In this document: positions 1 through 8,372 of the stretch, in pieces | Numbering within the stretch: the first letter of the stretch is position 1 | Layout: every line of letters begins with the position of its first letter | From: an uncultured Collinsella sp. | GTDB lineage: Bacteria > Actinomycetota > Coriobacteriia > Coriobacteriales > Coriobacteriaceae | Assembly: GCA_902493895.1 (NCBI GenBank) | Contig: CABUQW010000006.1 | Location: forward strand, 1-64,000 | Direction of reading: 5' to 3' | Length of the DNA stretch: 64,000 nucleotides | Program-made: the position numbers and the translations under genes | The notes under the pieces: generated by a model | What the model was told of the DNA's origin: nothing | Database searches by the model: none | What the model saw: only the letters and a program-made list of their open reading frames with translations

Positions 1-114
1 GCCAAGGCAAAACTGCTGTCTCGTATGATGTTGGCAGAAGACGAAATATCGCAAGGCGACTACAGCGACTACGAATCCTTCGCGGCTTCGATACGAGACA
101 AATATGACCTATAA
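1..114 (+). CDS. antitoxin of a type II toxin-antitoxin pair (5' end outside window)
   Basis: Open from the first base, this frame gives 37 residues ending RDKYDL and a TAA at 112-114. It overlaps the start of the next gene (ATG at 104) by 11 bases, the usual translational coupling of an antitoxin-toxin pair. Only the C-terminal part, which would wrap the toxin, is visible; the DNA-binding end is missing, so the antitoxin family (RelB/DinJ or Phd-like) cannot be told. The call rests mainly on the toxin next to it. Confidence 0.55.
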   Translation, partial: AKAKLLSRMMLAEDEISQGDYSDYESFAASIRDKYDL

Positions 115-409
115 CGTCGCAATCCTCAAAAGCGCGCGATATGAGTACGAGAGTATTGTCGGATACCTTGCTCAAATCCTCAAGAATCCGCGTGCAGCAG
201 GCAATTATGTCGCTGAGCTTGAATATCAGCTTGACCTGCTTCGCGAGCAGCCGTTTTTACGTCCTCTCTCGCACATGCAAGAGCTGGCGTCACGTAATTA
301 CCGATCGTTTCCCGTCAACAACTACGTGTGTCTATACAAGTTTGAGCACGAAACAATCTATATCGCCCACATCTTTCATCAATCACAGGACTACGCCCGC
401 CTAGTCTAG
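104..409 (+). CDS. RelE/ParE-family toxin
   Basis: A 101-residue protein of normal RelE/ParE length. It has the family pattern of an N-terminal helix pair (ARYEYESIVGYLAQILKN) followed by a beta sheet with the conserved RSFPVNNYVCLYKF and IYIAHIFHQSQDY segments, which resemble the RxFPVxxYxxxY...IxxIxHxxxDy core of the family. Members are mRNA interferases or gyrase poisons; which applies cannot be decided from sequence. It starts 11 bases inside the upstream antitoxin. Family sure, target unknown. Confidence 0.85.
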   Translation: MTYNVAILKSARYEYESIVGYLAQILKNPRAAGNYVAELEYQLDLLREQPFLRPLSHMQELASRNYRSFPVNNYVCLYKFEHETIYIAHIFHQSQDYARLV

Positions 410-700
410 CCCACAAGCTAAATACTTGTTTTGAATCAATGCGTTGAGAAGGCGCACCTTGATCAAAACTCTTTGATGCATGCACCACGAGCAAATCGAG
501 TTCTATCTTCGCGGGATTTGACAAGGGCGAGCCAACGTCCCGCTCGGACCCAAAGGAAGCAGAGTCATTTGCATCGTCGACCTAGCGGAGATGACCTTTG
601 GGTCACATAGATGGAAGGCAGTTTGTCGGTGATTCGGAGAGCGCCAATGCGATCTCGCGACGGTTGCACTCATTGTCTCAATTAGACACTCAACGAAATA
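410..700. other. intergenic stretch with no gene seen
   Basis: About 290 bases between the toxin and the terminator of the PTS permease. Short ORFs exist on both strands, but none has a convincing ribosome binding site or family resemblance. A short palindrome (TGTCTcaattAGACA) lies near 675-690. Confidence 0.5.
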
Positions 701-737
701 CGGCCCCGCAGCTCAATAAACTGCGGGGCCGTTTTAT
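701..737 (-). terminator. hairpin terminator after the lactose-type PTS gene
   Basis: CGGCCCCGCAG pairs with CTGCGGGGCCG around a 9-base loop. It starts 32 bases after the stop of the permease gene. The T-rich run is better on the plus strand (TTTTAT), so it may work in both directions. Confidence 0.75.
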
Positions 738-768
738 ACACCGACGAATCAACGATGAAGTGCATCCA

Positions 769-2463
769 CTATTTGGCCAGCTCCTGAACGATCCAGTCAA
801 TTGCACCTTCGGGATCGTTGGTAAGGTCGATATACTGCTTGCCCCTTGTGGTAAGCAGTTTAATTCCAAGGCGATCAGTATCGGCCTTCATAGCGTCATA
901 GTACATGCGTGCCTGGGGCGCCAGAACAATCACGTTGTACTGATCCATCGTCTCATAGTGGCTTCCATACGCACCGGACTGAGAAACCAGATCAATACCC
1001 TTAGCAGCGGCACCTTCGCGAAGAGCATTTGCCAAGAGAGTCGAAGTGCCGGCACCCTGGCAAAGCACAAGCACGCGGATCTGCTCCGCCTTGTCCTTTA
1101 CCGCCTCGAGAGCTTTTGCGACATTTTCCTGTGCGGCAATAGCATCTGCATCCGAGGTTCCTGCAGTCTCCTTTGCAGACTCTTCCAAACAAAGCTGATG
1201 GTCATACGCCTTGCAGAACGGATAGTAAATCACAAAGTCAACGACCAACAGCACTGCAATCAATACAAGAGAACGTACATCAAGACCTGTGGTGAGGAAT
1301 GCACCGATTGGGCCGGGAAGCGCCCACGGCATGGTATACATGGGGGCGTTCATTCCAATGACGTCAATGAAAAACTTACCGATTATAGCGTTGACCATAG
1401 GAGCCGCTAGGAAGGGCACGAACATATAGGGATTGAGAACAATCGGCATACCGAAGAGAACGGGCTCGTTAACTCCAAAAATCACCGGGATAATCGATGC
1501 CTTGCCCATGGCTTTAAGCTGCTTGGAACGCATAAACATGATCAGGATAATAGGAACGATGAACGTGCAGCCAGAACCGCCCAGACCGCCGATGAAGTTT
1601 GTAAAGTCCAGCGCGAGAGCAATTGACGGGTGTCCACCTGCTTGGTAAACCGCAAGATTGGTAACGGTATTGTCGTAGAGCGCAGCATTGATCGGAGTCA
1701 TGACAACCGAGGCACCGTGAATGCCCATAAATTGGAAAAGTGCGACCGCGCCCTCGATAAGCGCCATGCCAGGATAGGTGTCGACCGCGGAGAACAGCGG
1801 CGAGATAAGAGCGGATACCAAATTGGCGAACGGCACAGCAAGCAGCTTACGGCTCGCAAGATCGATAAAAGCGCACGCAAGGATCGAAAACCCAAACGCA
1901 AAGATATCGCGAAAACTCTGCGCAATAGAGCCAGGGACCTCTTTGGGGAGCTTGATCGTCACATTATGGCTAATGCACACCTTATAGATATTAACGGTCA
2001 AGAATGCGGATACGAACGCAGCGATAAAACCCTTGGTTCCCATGTAGCCGGTTTCAAAAACAGACGTATCTGCTCCGCCAATCGAGACAACATCGTTCGT
2101 CACCGATAGCAAGAACATGCCGCACATGGCACAAACCATGCACGAGGTGGGGTTGAGAGATTTGCCCGAAGGCATGCGGCGGTTCATCGACTTGGCAAGT
2201 GAGCTCGCCGTGGTGCCGGCCACCATAATGCCAAGAAGTCCCATAGTATATGCATAGATTTTATTGAAGAAATCCAGCACCTCAGACGGAAGCGCGATGC
2301 CTACATAGGCAGGGAGCGTCGAAAGAAGAAGGAACAGACTCGAGAACAGCACAATTGGCATATTCGAGAGAAAGCCATCCTTAATCGCCACCAGATAAAT
2401 GTTCCTTGAGATTTTGTCGAAGAGGGCCTGGTGTTTTTCAAGGAATTTGACGATAGCGTCCAT
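769..2463 (-). CDS. PTS lactose/cellobiose-family permease, EIIC-EIIB fusion (LacE-like)
   Basis: A 564-residue membrane permease that imports and phosphorylates a beta-glycoside. Residues 1 to about 440 form the EIIC domain with roughly ten hydrophobic segments. The last ~105 residues are an EIIB domain with the phosphocysteine loop VLVLCQGAGTSTL (Cys about 468). The longer frame begins at 2493, but ATG 2463 has AAAGGATG upstream and the protein then begins MDAIVKFLEKHQ. No lactose-type EIIA or phospho-beta-glycosidase is adjacent, so a EIIA must come from elsewhere. It is divergent from the TIM-barrel gene; substrate unproven. Confidence 0.88.
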   Translation of the reverse strand: MDAIVKFLEKHQALFDKISRNIYLVAIKDGFLSNMPIVLFSSLFLLLSTLPAYVGIALPSEVLDFFNKIYAYTMGLLGIMVAGTTASSLAKSMNRRMPSGKSLNPTSCMVCAMCGMFLLSVTNDVVSIGGADTSVFETGYMGTKGFIAAFVSAFLTVNIYKVCISHNVTIKLPKEVPGSIAQSFRDIFAFGFSILACAFIDLASRKLLAVPFANLVSALISPLFSAVDTYPGMALIEGAVALFQFMGIHGASVVMTPINAALYDNTVTNLAVYQAGGHPSIALALDFTNFIGGLGGSGCTFIVPIILIMFMRSKQLKAMGKASIIPVIFGVNEPVLFGMPIVLNPYMFVPFLAAPMVNAIIGKFFIDVIGMNAPMYTMPWALPGPIGAFLTTGLDVRSLVLIAVLLVVDFVIYYPFCKAYDHQLCLEESAKETAGTSDADAIAAQENVAKALEAVKDKAEQIRVLVLCQGAGTSTLLANALREGAAAKGIDLVSQSGAYGSHYETMDQYNVIVLAPQARMYYDAMKADTDRLGIKLLTTRGKQYIDLTNDPEGAIDWIVQELAK

Positions 2464-2646
2464 AACACATCCTTTCATGATTGCCGGGCACACAACGATT
2501 TATCCGGACTTAACCGTCGTCGTCCCAGTTTGTATCCACGTATGTATGTGAATACGTTCTCGTGCGAAATGTAATATCATTTGCGCGATTTGTCATAACC
2601 AATTCTTTTTCCGCTTTGTCGACATGTCAAGAATTCAAAAAGATAT

Positions 2647-2735
2647 TCGGTGAACGGCAGTTGATATAATAATGATTTTCCCAGTTCAAGGCTATTTTTT
2701 CGGAGCAGTACAATAAGTTTGCAACCGTTCACCGA
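2647..2735. promoter_or_regulatory. split inverted repeat, probable operator pair
   Basis: TCGGTGAACGG at 2647-2657 is the exact reverse complement of CCGTTCACCGA at 2725-2735. Two half-sites 67 bases apart would suit looping or two dimers of the nearby GntR-family regulator. The binding protein is inferred. Confidence 0.5.
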
Positions 2736-2755
2736 TTGGATATAACATATTGAAC

Positions 2756-2773
2756 ATATTGTTGTAACAATAT
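2756..2773. promoter_or_regulatory. 18-bp palindrome, candidate operator
   Basis: ATATTGTT-GT-AACAATAT is a perfect 8-base inverted repeat with a 2-base centre, ending 46 bases before the start codon at 2820. The size and symmetry suit a dimeric repressor such as the GntR protein encoded at 3813. Confidence 0.5.
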
Positions 2774-2819
2774 TAGTGACGATGTCACAAGCCTGTCGTT
2801 CTAGTCAAAGGAAGTAACA

Positions 2820-3740
2820 ATGCCCAAACGATTACTGAACATGTCCGCATCCGATTTTGCCGCCACGTCACCCATGGATCTAAAGCAGGCAATTCTGGCC
2901 TCCGAGGGACGTACCATCATGGCGGAAAACGTGCCCTCTTCCCAATTTCTCAGCGGCGTTACTAATGCAGAAATCGAACGTGCCGCAGGTGCCGACTTGC
3001 TTCTGTTTAACGCACTCGATGTGTTCAATCCAGTGATTGCCGGCATTCCAGATGATCTCGATGAAAACCCGGTCACTTGGGTAAAGCGAGCATGTGGAAG
3101 GCCCATTGGTGTCAATCTGGAACCAGTTGATAATGATGCTGAAATGTCTGAAACCCGTACAGAAATCCCTATGGGTCGACGTGTCTCTCCCAAGACCCTA
3201 GAAAAGGCCAACGAACTCGGATTTGACTTTATTTGCCTCACGGGCAACCCTGGAACTGGCGTCTCCAACGATGCAATCGCCCATTCGATTAAACTCTCCA
3301 AAGAGCATTTCAATGGCCTGATCATAGCCGGGAAAATGCATGGAGCGGGCGTTGCGGAACCTGTCATGACGCTCGAAATAGCGCGTCAGTTTGTTGACCT
3401 CGGCGTCGATATCCTTCTCGTGCCAGCCCCCTACACTGTCCCCTGCTTCCAAGAAGCAGACCTGCGCGCCATCGTAGACTATGTACGCTCCTACAACGTA
3501 GGCAAGTCAATTGAAGAAAAGGTTCTCGTCATGGCGGCCAACGGGACGAGTCAAGACTCCTGCGACAGCGAGACCATTAAGAAAATAGGCCTTGCAGCAA
3601 AAGCAGCCGGTGCAGACCTCCAACATATCGGGGACTCCATGAACGGTATTTGCCTGCCCCAGAATATCTTCACGCTCGGACAAGCCCTTCGTGGCTACAG
3701 GCATCAGATCGTCATGCTGAGCCGCTCTGTGATACGTTAA
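2820..3740 (+). CDS. conserved TIM-barrel-like protein, function unknown
   Basis: 306 residues with strand-helix alternation typical of a TIM barrel: segments GADLLLFNALDVF, RPIGVNLEPVD, LGFDFICLTGNPGTGVSN, LIIAGKMHGAG, LGVDILLVPAPYTVP and ADLQHIGDSMNG. The glycine-rich loop GNPGTG and the late HIGDS segment could bind phosphate. AAAGGAAG precedes the ATG. It stands between a divergent lactose-type PTS permease and a GntR regulator, so a role in handling an imported phospho-sugar is plausible, but I do not recognise a characterised enzyme. It has no signal peptide. Confidence 0.8.
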   Translation: MPKRLLNMSASDFAATSPMDLKQAILASEGRTIMAENVPSSQFLSGVTNAEIERAAGADLLLFNALDVFNPVIAGIPDDLDENPVTWVKRACGRPIGVNLEPVDNDAEMSETRTEIPMGRRVSPKTLEKANELGFDFICLTGNPGTGVSNDAIAHSIKLSKEHFNGLIIAGKMHGAGVAEPVMTLEIARQFVDLGVDILLVPAPYTVPCFQEADLRAIVDYVRSYNVGKSIEEKVLVMAANGTSQDSCDSETIKKIGLAAKAAGADLQHIGDSMNGICLPQNIFTLGQALRGYRHQIVMLSRSVIR

Positions 3741-3812
3741 GGTTATCTCGCTGACGCTATATCCCGACCGAGGCAACCATCAGATACCACCAACATGCAA
3801 ACTGAGGCTCCA

Positions 3813-4532
3813 ATGCTCGATACACACGAAAAACGGCCACTCTATTTACAGCTCACCGACGCGCTGCTCAAGCAGATCGTCGATGTATACCAAGCAGACG
3901 ATAAACTTCCAACAGAAATGGAACTCTGCGACGAATACGCTGTAAGCAGGACAACCGTCCGACTTGCAATGAGCGAGCTGGAGCGTCGTGGAAATATCTA
4001 TCGAATCCAAGGTAAAGGATCATTTGTTGCACCGAAACGCGTTGGTGAGCTCAATTCACTTTTAGACTTTGACTTTGCAAGCCATTGCGATGGTGTTGAT
4101 CCGGATACCATCACTAAACATTTCGGTGGCCTCACATCAGGTCGTTCAATTTCCGTAATGATGCTCCAGCAATTTGGATGCCAAAGTCGTGATGAGATTC
4201 AGCGTCTTGAATTGATCTACGAACTTGAAGGCAGCTTCATAGGCGCTGATACGTTCTTTATATCAAAGTCGCACGTTCCGAGTAATCAGTTAGATTTTCA
4301 GTCATTTAGCAGAATCATGGACGACTTGTCCAAGTCTATCCAATCTGTTCGAGAAAGCTATAGAGCACGTCAGCTTAGCGATTCCGAGGCCAGCAATTAT
4401 GGTGTTGCAAAACTTCCGGTACTTGATTTAGCTCATTATGCTTATAACTCTGAAGGTAAACTAATTGCAATTGTCTGCCGCACCGTTATAACTGGGCGAA
4501 TCCCTTATCAAAACTATATTTTCAAGTCCTAA
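3813..4532 (+). CDS. GntR-family transcriptional regulator with UTRA sensor domain
   Basis: 239 residues. The N-terminal winged helix (RPLYLQLTDALLKQIVD...YAVSRTTVRLAMSELERRGNIYRIQGKGSFVA) is followed by a UTRA domain that binds a phospho-sugar. I prefer ATG 3813, which has GAGG 8 bases upstream, over ATG 3795, which has none. It follows the TIM-barrel gene by 72 bases and probably controls it and the divergent PTS. The gene is visibly AT-richer than the surroundings, which suggests transfer. No terminator is seen apart from the palindromic repeats that follow. Confidence 0.88.
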   Translation: MLDTHEKRPLYLQLTDALLKQIVDVYQADDKLPTEMELCDEYAVSRTTVRLAMSELERRGNIYRIQGKGSFVAPKRVGELNSLLDFDFASHCDGVDPDTITKHFGGLTSGRSISVMMLQQFGCQSRDEIQRLELIYELEGSFIGADTFFISKSHVPSNQLDFQSFSRIMDDLSKSIQSVRESYRARQLSDSEASNYGVAKLPVLDLAHYAYNSEGKLIAIVCRTVITGRIPYQNYIFKS

Positions 4533-4544
4533 TGTTCTATTTCT

Positions 4545-4768
4545 TTTGTCTCGATCTGTAACACGTAGCTGAGTTTTTAAGTCCTAACTGTTACAGATCG
4601 AGACAAACAGGGTAGACCCCGCCGAATTGTCTCAATCTGTAACACTAAGACCGGTTTTGGACGTCTAGATGTTACAGATTGAGATGAATGCACAGGCTAA
4701 TCCTCTCAATCTCAATCTGTAACATCTGGTTGGTAATTTCACCCCTACCTGTTACAGATTGAGACAAT
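4545..4768. repeat. array of three palindromic repeat units, period about 82 bp
   Basis: Three units at 4545-4607, 4627-4688 and 4704-4768. Each has outward arms TGTCTCRATCTGTAACA and TGTTACAGATYGAGACA around 25-32 bases of unrelated sequence. The A/G and T/C variants change together on both arms (CGATC/GATCG in unit 1, CAATC/GATTG in units 2 and 3), so pairing is kept. They fill the gap between convergent genes. They resemble REP-type elements more than CRISPR repeats; they could also act as a terminator for the GntR gene. Confidence 0.8.
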
Positions 4769-4884
4769 TTGATAGTGGAGTCCTCATTTACGCGTCATAT
4801 CGCGTAGCGCTGACGCGCTGGTTTCCACAATGACAGGAGGTAAAAGTCCTCCCGCATCGCCTGTTGGCAATCCTGCAGCATTAG

Positions 4885-5649
4885 CTAGCAGATGACCTGT
4901 GTGTGTTCCTCGATGGCGGCACGATACTCGGCGGTAATACCCGGCTCGCACACCACGGCGTCCAAATTGTCCAGGCGACAGAAGGTGTAGAAGTCGCGCT
5001 TGCCAATCTTGCTGGAGTCGGCGATCAGATAGCGCGAGTCTGCCTTGCTAAAGGCGAGCTGCTGGATACGGCCCTCATCCATATTGGACGTAGACACGTC
5101 ACCATCCAGAATGCCGTTGGCGCCGATAAACGCCGCATCGATGCCCAGCGCACGCAGGGTATCCTCGGCCGTTGGTCCCACAAAAGCGGCGGTGCGGCGA
5201 CGGTACATACCGCCTACCAGGCACAGGTCGCAGTCTTCGCGCGCCTCGAGCAGGTTAAACACCGAAAGCGAATTGGTCACAATGCGCAGGCGGCACGCCG
5301 GTAGCATCGAGGCCATCTGCTCAACCGTAGTGCCCGTACCCAAAAAGATGGTCGAGCCCTCCTCGATAAGCTCCACGGCGCGGCGCGCGATCTGCAGCTT
5401 TTCCTCGGCATGCTTAGTGCGCTTTTCGCTGTGCGAATACTCATGGCGCAACATAGCGTGCGGACGACTCTGCGCACTACGGGCGCCGCCATGCACGCGC
5501 TCGATCTCGCCTAGGCTCGCAAGCTCCTCAAGATCGCGGCGGATTGTCATATCCGAGACACCCAATGCATCAGAAATCTCTTTAACCGAGACCGTGCCCT
5601 GCTCCTCGAGCAGCTGCCGAACCTTATCCTGACGCTCCGCCTTAATCAC
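4885..5649 (-). CDS. DeoR-family transcriptional regulator
   Basis: 254 residues. The N-terminal HTH (VSVKEISDALGVSDMTIRRDLEELASLGEIERVHGGA) matches the DeoR signature. The C-terminal sensor domain carries GTGTTVEQM, LVGGMYRR and ADSSKIGKRDF, the sugar-phosphate-binding pattern of DeoR/GlpR proteins. The start is GTG at 5649, with GAGGA 7 bases upstream. It is divergent from the aldose epimerase gene, which it may control along with the neighbouring amino-sugar genes. Inducer unknown. Confidence 0.9.
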   Translation of the reverse strand: MIKAERQDKVRQLLEEQGTVSVKEISDALGVSDMTIRRDLEELASLGEIERVHGGARSAQSRPHAMLRHEYSHSEKRTKHAEEKLQIARRAVELIEEGSTIFLGTGTTVEQMASMLPACRLRIVTNSLSVFNLLEAREDCDLCLVGGMYRRRTAAFVGPTAEDTLRALGIDAAFIGANGILDGDVSTSNMDEGRIQQLAFSKADSRYLIADSSKIGKRDFYTFCRLDNLDAVVCEPGITAEYRAAIEEHTQVIC

Positions 5650-5855
5650 GATGAATCCTCGCCGTTCTCTGCGCGCATATCATTCAAACAATAACGAACA
5701 AATTGTATCAGACTCGTACGTGTCAAGAATGAACACCCACACAGCTCCAATCATCACTTTTTTGAGAAAAATATTCCCTGCTTTAGTAGCGTGTAGTGAT
5801 AATTTGGCCTGTTCGCGCTACAGTTTGTCCGAAATACCTCGATGTTAGGAACCAA

Positions 5856-6908
5856 ATGATCACTTCCGAGCTTTTCGGCACCGCGCCGTGCGGTACCCCC
5901 GTTCATCGTTACACCCTCAACGGGCCCGAGATCTGCGTTCGCATTATGGACTATGGCGCCACCGTGCTTGGTATCGACGTGCCCGACATCCCTGGCAACG
6001 TGCGTGATGTGGTGCTGGGCTTCGATAAGCTCGAGGATTACTTTGACAACCCCGCCTGCTTTGGCGCGACCATTGGCCCCGTGGCCAACCGCACTGCGGG
6101 TGCCACGATCACCATCGCCGACACGGATTGGCATATGCCGGCCAACGAAGGCACCAACAACCTGCACAGTGACCTTGAACACGGCCTGCATAAGCGCGTG
6201 TGGGACGTTGAGCTCGACGAGGACCACAATGCCGTACGCATGACCGCCTCGCTCGAGGACGGCGAGCTCGGTCTCCCCGGCAACCGAACCTTTACGGCCG
6301 TGTTTACCGTGACGCGCACCGGCGTCTTTCGTATCGAGTATGGCTGCGAGAGCGACCGCGCCACCTACGTGTCCATGACCAACCACACGTACTTTAACCT
6401 TGCCGGTCATAACGCCGGCATGGACTGCGAGCACTTCTTTGTTGCTAACGCCACTCACTACCTGCCCATTAACGAGCAGAACATCCCCACCGGCGAGATT
6501 GCTCCGGTCGAGGGAACACCGTTTGACTTTCGCGAGCTGCGCCCCGTCGCTCCCGGCATGGAGGCCGACGACCCGCAGATCAAGCAGGCACGCGGCTACG
6601 ATCACTGCCTGTGCATCGATGGCTATCAGTACGGTCGTAATCTGCGCCGTGCGATGCATGTCGAGGAGATGTGGACCGGCCGCGAGCTGGACTACTACAC
6701 CACCGCCCCGGGCGTGCAGCTCTACACCGGCAACTGGCTGGGCGACGAACATGCCAAGGATGATGCCAACTATGGCTGGGGCTCCGGCTTCGCCCTCGAG
6801 GCAGAGATGTACCCCGACACGCCGCACCAGCCGCGGTTCCCGCAGGGCATTGTGGGCCCGGGTCACCCCTACAGCAACGTGATCGAATACCACTTTATGA
6901 GGCCCTAA
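5856..6908 (+). CDS. galM: aldose 1-epimerase (galactose mutarotase)
   Basis: 350 residues of normal GalM length. It interconverts alpha and beta anomers of galactose or glucose in the cytosol. Family segments visible are FGATIGPVANRT, NNLHSDLEHGLHKRVWDV, the catalytic-histidine region SMTNHTYFNLAG, and YTGNWLG near the C-terminus. ATG 5856 is chosen because AGGA lies just upstream; the frame is open to 5796 without another good site. It converges on the nagA/agaS genes, whose galactose product would be a natural substrate. Confidence 0.9.
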   Translation: MITSELFGTAPCGTPVHRYTLNGPEICVRIMDYGATVLGIDVPDIPGNVRDVVLGFDKLEDYFDNPACFGATIGPVANRTAGATITIADTDWHMPANEGTNNLHSDLEHGLHKRVWDVELDEDHNAVRMTASLEDGELGLPGNRTFTAVFTVTRTGVFRIEYGCESDRATYVSMTNHTYFNLAGHNAGMDCEHFFVANATHYLPINEQNIPTGEIAPVEGTPFDFRELRPVAPGMEADDPQIKQARGYDHCLCIDGYQYGRNLRRAMHVEEMWTGRELDYYTTAPGVQLYTGNWLGDEHAKDDANYGWGSGFALEAEMYPDTPHQPRFPQGIVGPGHPYSNVIEYHFMRP

Positions 6909-6931
6909 GCCCGCAACGTTACATACCGCAC

Positions 6932-6967
6932 AAAAATGCCCGCCGATGTTTTCATCGACGGGCATTT
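6932..6967. terminator. bidirectional terminator between galM and nagA
   Basis: AAATGCCCGCCGATG pairs with CATCGACGGGCATTT (one mismatch) around a TTTT loop, flanked by A/T tracts on both sides. It lies 23 bases after the galM stop. Confidence 0.85.
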
Positions 6968-7084
6968 GCATTACCACAACCATGGACCGCTTCGAACTCG
7001 GAACGCCTTAATCAGTCGCTTCCGGCTTGCTATCCAGTTTCGGTGACAATACGCCCCGATCCTCTCGGGTTCTTGCGTTGGCGG

Positions 7085-8254
7085 CTACTCGGCAAACGCG
7101 TTACCGACGCTGTTGCCACCCACATACGTCTCGACCAGGGTGAGGTCGGGATCGAACACGACAAAGTCGGCGTCGCGGCCGGGCATGATGCTGCCACATT
7201 TATCCTCGACGTGAGCAGAGCGCGCGGGCACCTCAGTCGCCATGCGAATGGCGATATCGGCGCTCGCAAGACCCCAGTCGACGATGTTCTTGACGCCCTG
7301 TGCGAGCGTGAGCACCGAGCCGGCGATGCTCTTGCCGTCGGCGAGCCAGCACAGGTCGTCCTTCATAATGACGTCCATGCCGCCGCTGGTGTACTTGCCT
7401 TCGGGCATGCCACCGCAGCCCAGGCAGTCGGTGATCAGCACTGTGTGCTGCCAGCCCTTGGCCTGCAGCAGCGCCCTGATGGCGGCGGGGCTCACGTGCT
7501 TGCCGTCGCAGATGATCTCGGCGTAGGTGTTGGGCGTGGCCATGGCGGCACCCACGACACCGGGCTCACGGTGATGCAGACCGCGCTGGCCGTTATAGGT
7601 GTGCGTGAAGCAGCTGGCACCGGCGTTGATGGCGGCGGCGCACTCGTCGTAGGTGGCGTCGGAGTGGCCGATGCAGGTCACGACGCCCCTGGCGCTCAGG
7701 GCCGCGGCGTAGGCGGCGGCGCCGTCGCGCTCGGCCGCCATGGCGCTCTTGACGATGCGGCCGCCGGCGGCCTCCTGCCACTCGTCGAAAACTCTCTCGG
7801 ACGGATCGATCAGAAAAGCGGGGTTCTGGGCGCCCACGTGCTTCATGGTGAAGAACGGGCCCTCCAGGTAGATGCCCTGGATGCGAGCACCGCAGAAGTC
7901 GGGCCCGCGGCCCTCGTCCGCCTGTGCGATGGCGGCGCAGGCATCCTTGATCTGCTCCACGCCGTCGGTGAACGTCGTGGGCAGCCAACTGGTGGTGCCG
8001 CGGCGGGCGAGCTCGGTCGAGCTGATGTCGATGCCCTCGGGGTCGTTATCGGTGGTCGAGTGGTTGTAGAAGCCGTGGATGTGGGTGTCCACCATGCCCG
8101 GCGCGATCCATGTGCCCGAGTAGTCCTTGATCTCGCAAGCGGGCTCATCGACCTGCCAAGCGCCGAAGACGCCGTCCTCGACCATGAGGTAGCCGCCCAG
8201 CTGCGGCCCCGCCGGCAGGAAGAACTTGTCGGCCTTAATTGCGTACGTGCTCAT
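7085..8254 (-). CDS. nagA: N-acetylglucosamine/N-acetylgalactosamine-6-phosphate deacetylase, copy 1
   Basis: 389 residues of the amidohydrolase family. It removes acetate from GlcNAc-6-P or GalNAc-6-P. Metal and catalytic motifs: GMVDTHIHG, IYLEGPFF, CIGHSDAT, HTYNGQ and LITDCLG. ATG 8254 is used, since AAGGAG sits 5 bases upstream; the frame also has a GTG at 8260. It lies last in the amino-sugar PTS cluster, after the AgaS gene but separated from it by a terminator. A second copy at 17688 differs at 20 of 389 residues. Position in a gnb-like cluster favours GalNAc-6-P as substrate (GnbE-like); this is inference. Confidence 0.92.
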   Translation of the reverse strand: MSTYAIKADKFFLPAGPQLGGYLMVEDGVFGAWQVDEPACEIKDYSGTWIAPGMVDTHIHGFYNHSTTDNDPEGIDISSTELARRGTTSWLPTTFTDGVEQIKDACAAIAQADEGRGPDFCGARIQGIYLEGPFFTMKHVGAQNPAFLIDPSERVFDEWQEAAGGRIVKSAMAAERDGAAAYAAALSARGVVTCIGHSDATYDECAAAINAGASCFTHTYNGQRGLHHREPGVVGAAMATPNTYAEIICDGKHVSPAAIRALLQAKGWQHTVLITDCLGCGGMPEGKYTSGGMDVIMKDDLCWLADGKSIAGSVLTLAQGVKNIVDWGLASADIAIRMATEVPARSAHVEDKCGSIMPGRDADFVVFDPDLTLVETYVGGNSVGNAFAE

Positions 8255-8317
8255 ATGCACTCCTTGCTTCTAAAGCAGTTGTATGTAGTGATGCTTATAC
8301 CTGGTCCAAGTAAAAAC

Positions 8318-8356
8318 AAAAAACGCCCGCCCGCCGTTATGAGCGGACGGGCGCCC
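8318..8356 (-). terminator. terminator after the agaS gene
   Basis: On the minus strand GCGCCCGTCCGC pairs with GCGGGCGGGCG and is followed by TTTTTTGTTTTTA. It starts 17 bases after the agaS stop, so nagA downstream needs read-through or its own promoter. Confidence 0.85.
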
Positions 8357-8372
8357 TTACAGGGGGACGCGA

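Larger units (their letters stand above)
2464..2819. promoter_or_regulatory. divergent promoter region between PTS permease and TIM-barrel gene
   Basis: 356 AT-rich bases between divergent start codons, clearly lower in GC than the genes around them. It contains two probable operators, listed separately, and AT-rich promoter-like stretches around 2661-2675 and 2736-2775. No ORF of interest. Confidence 0.65.

Noticed and set aside
4545..4768. CRISPR array
   Set aside because: Only three units, each unit is itself a long palindrome with about 82-base spacing, and there are no uniform repeats with spacers or cas genes.
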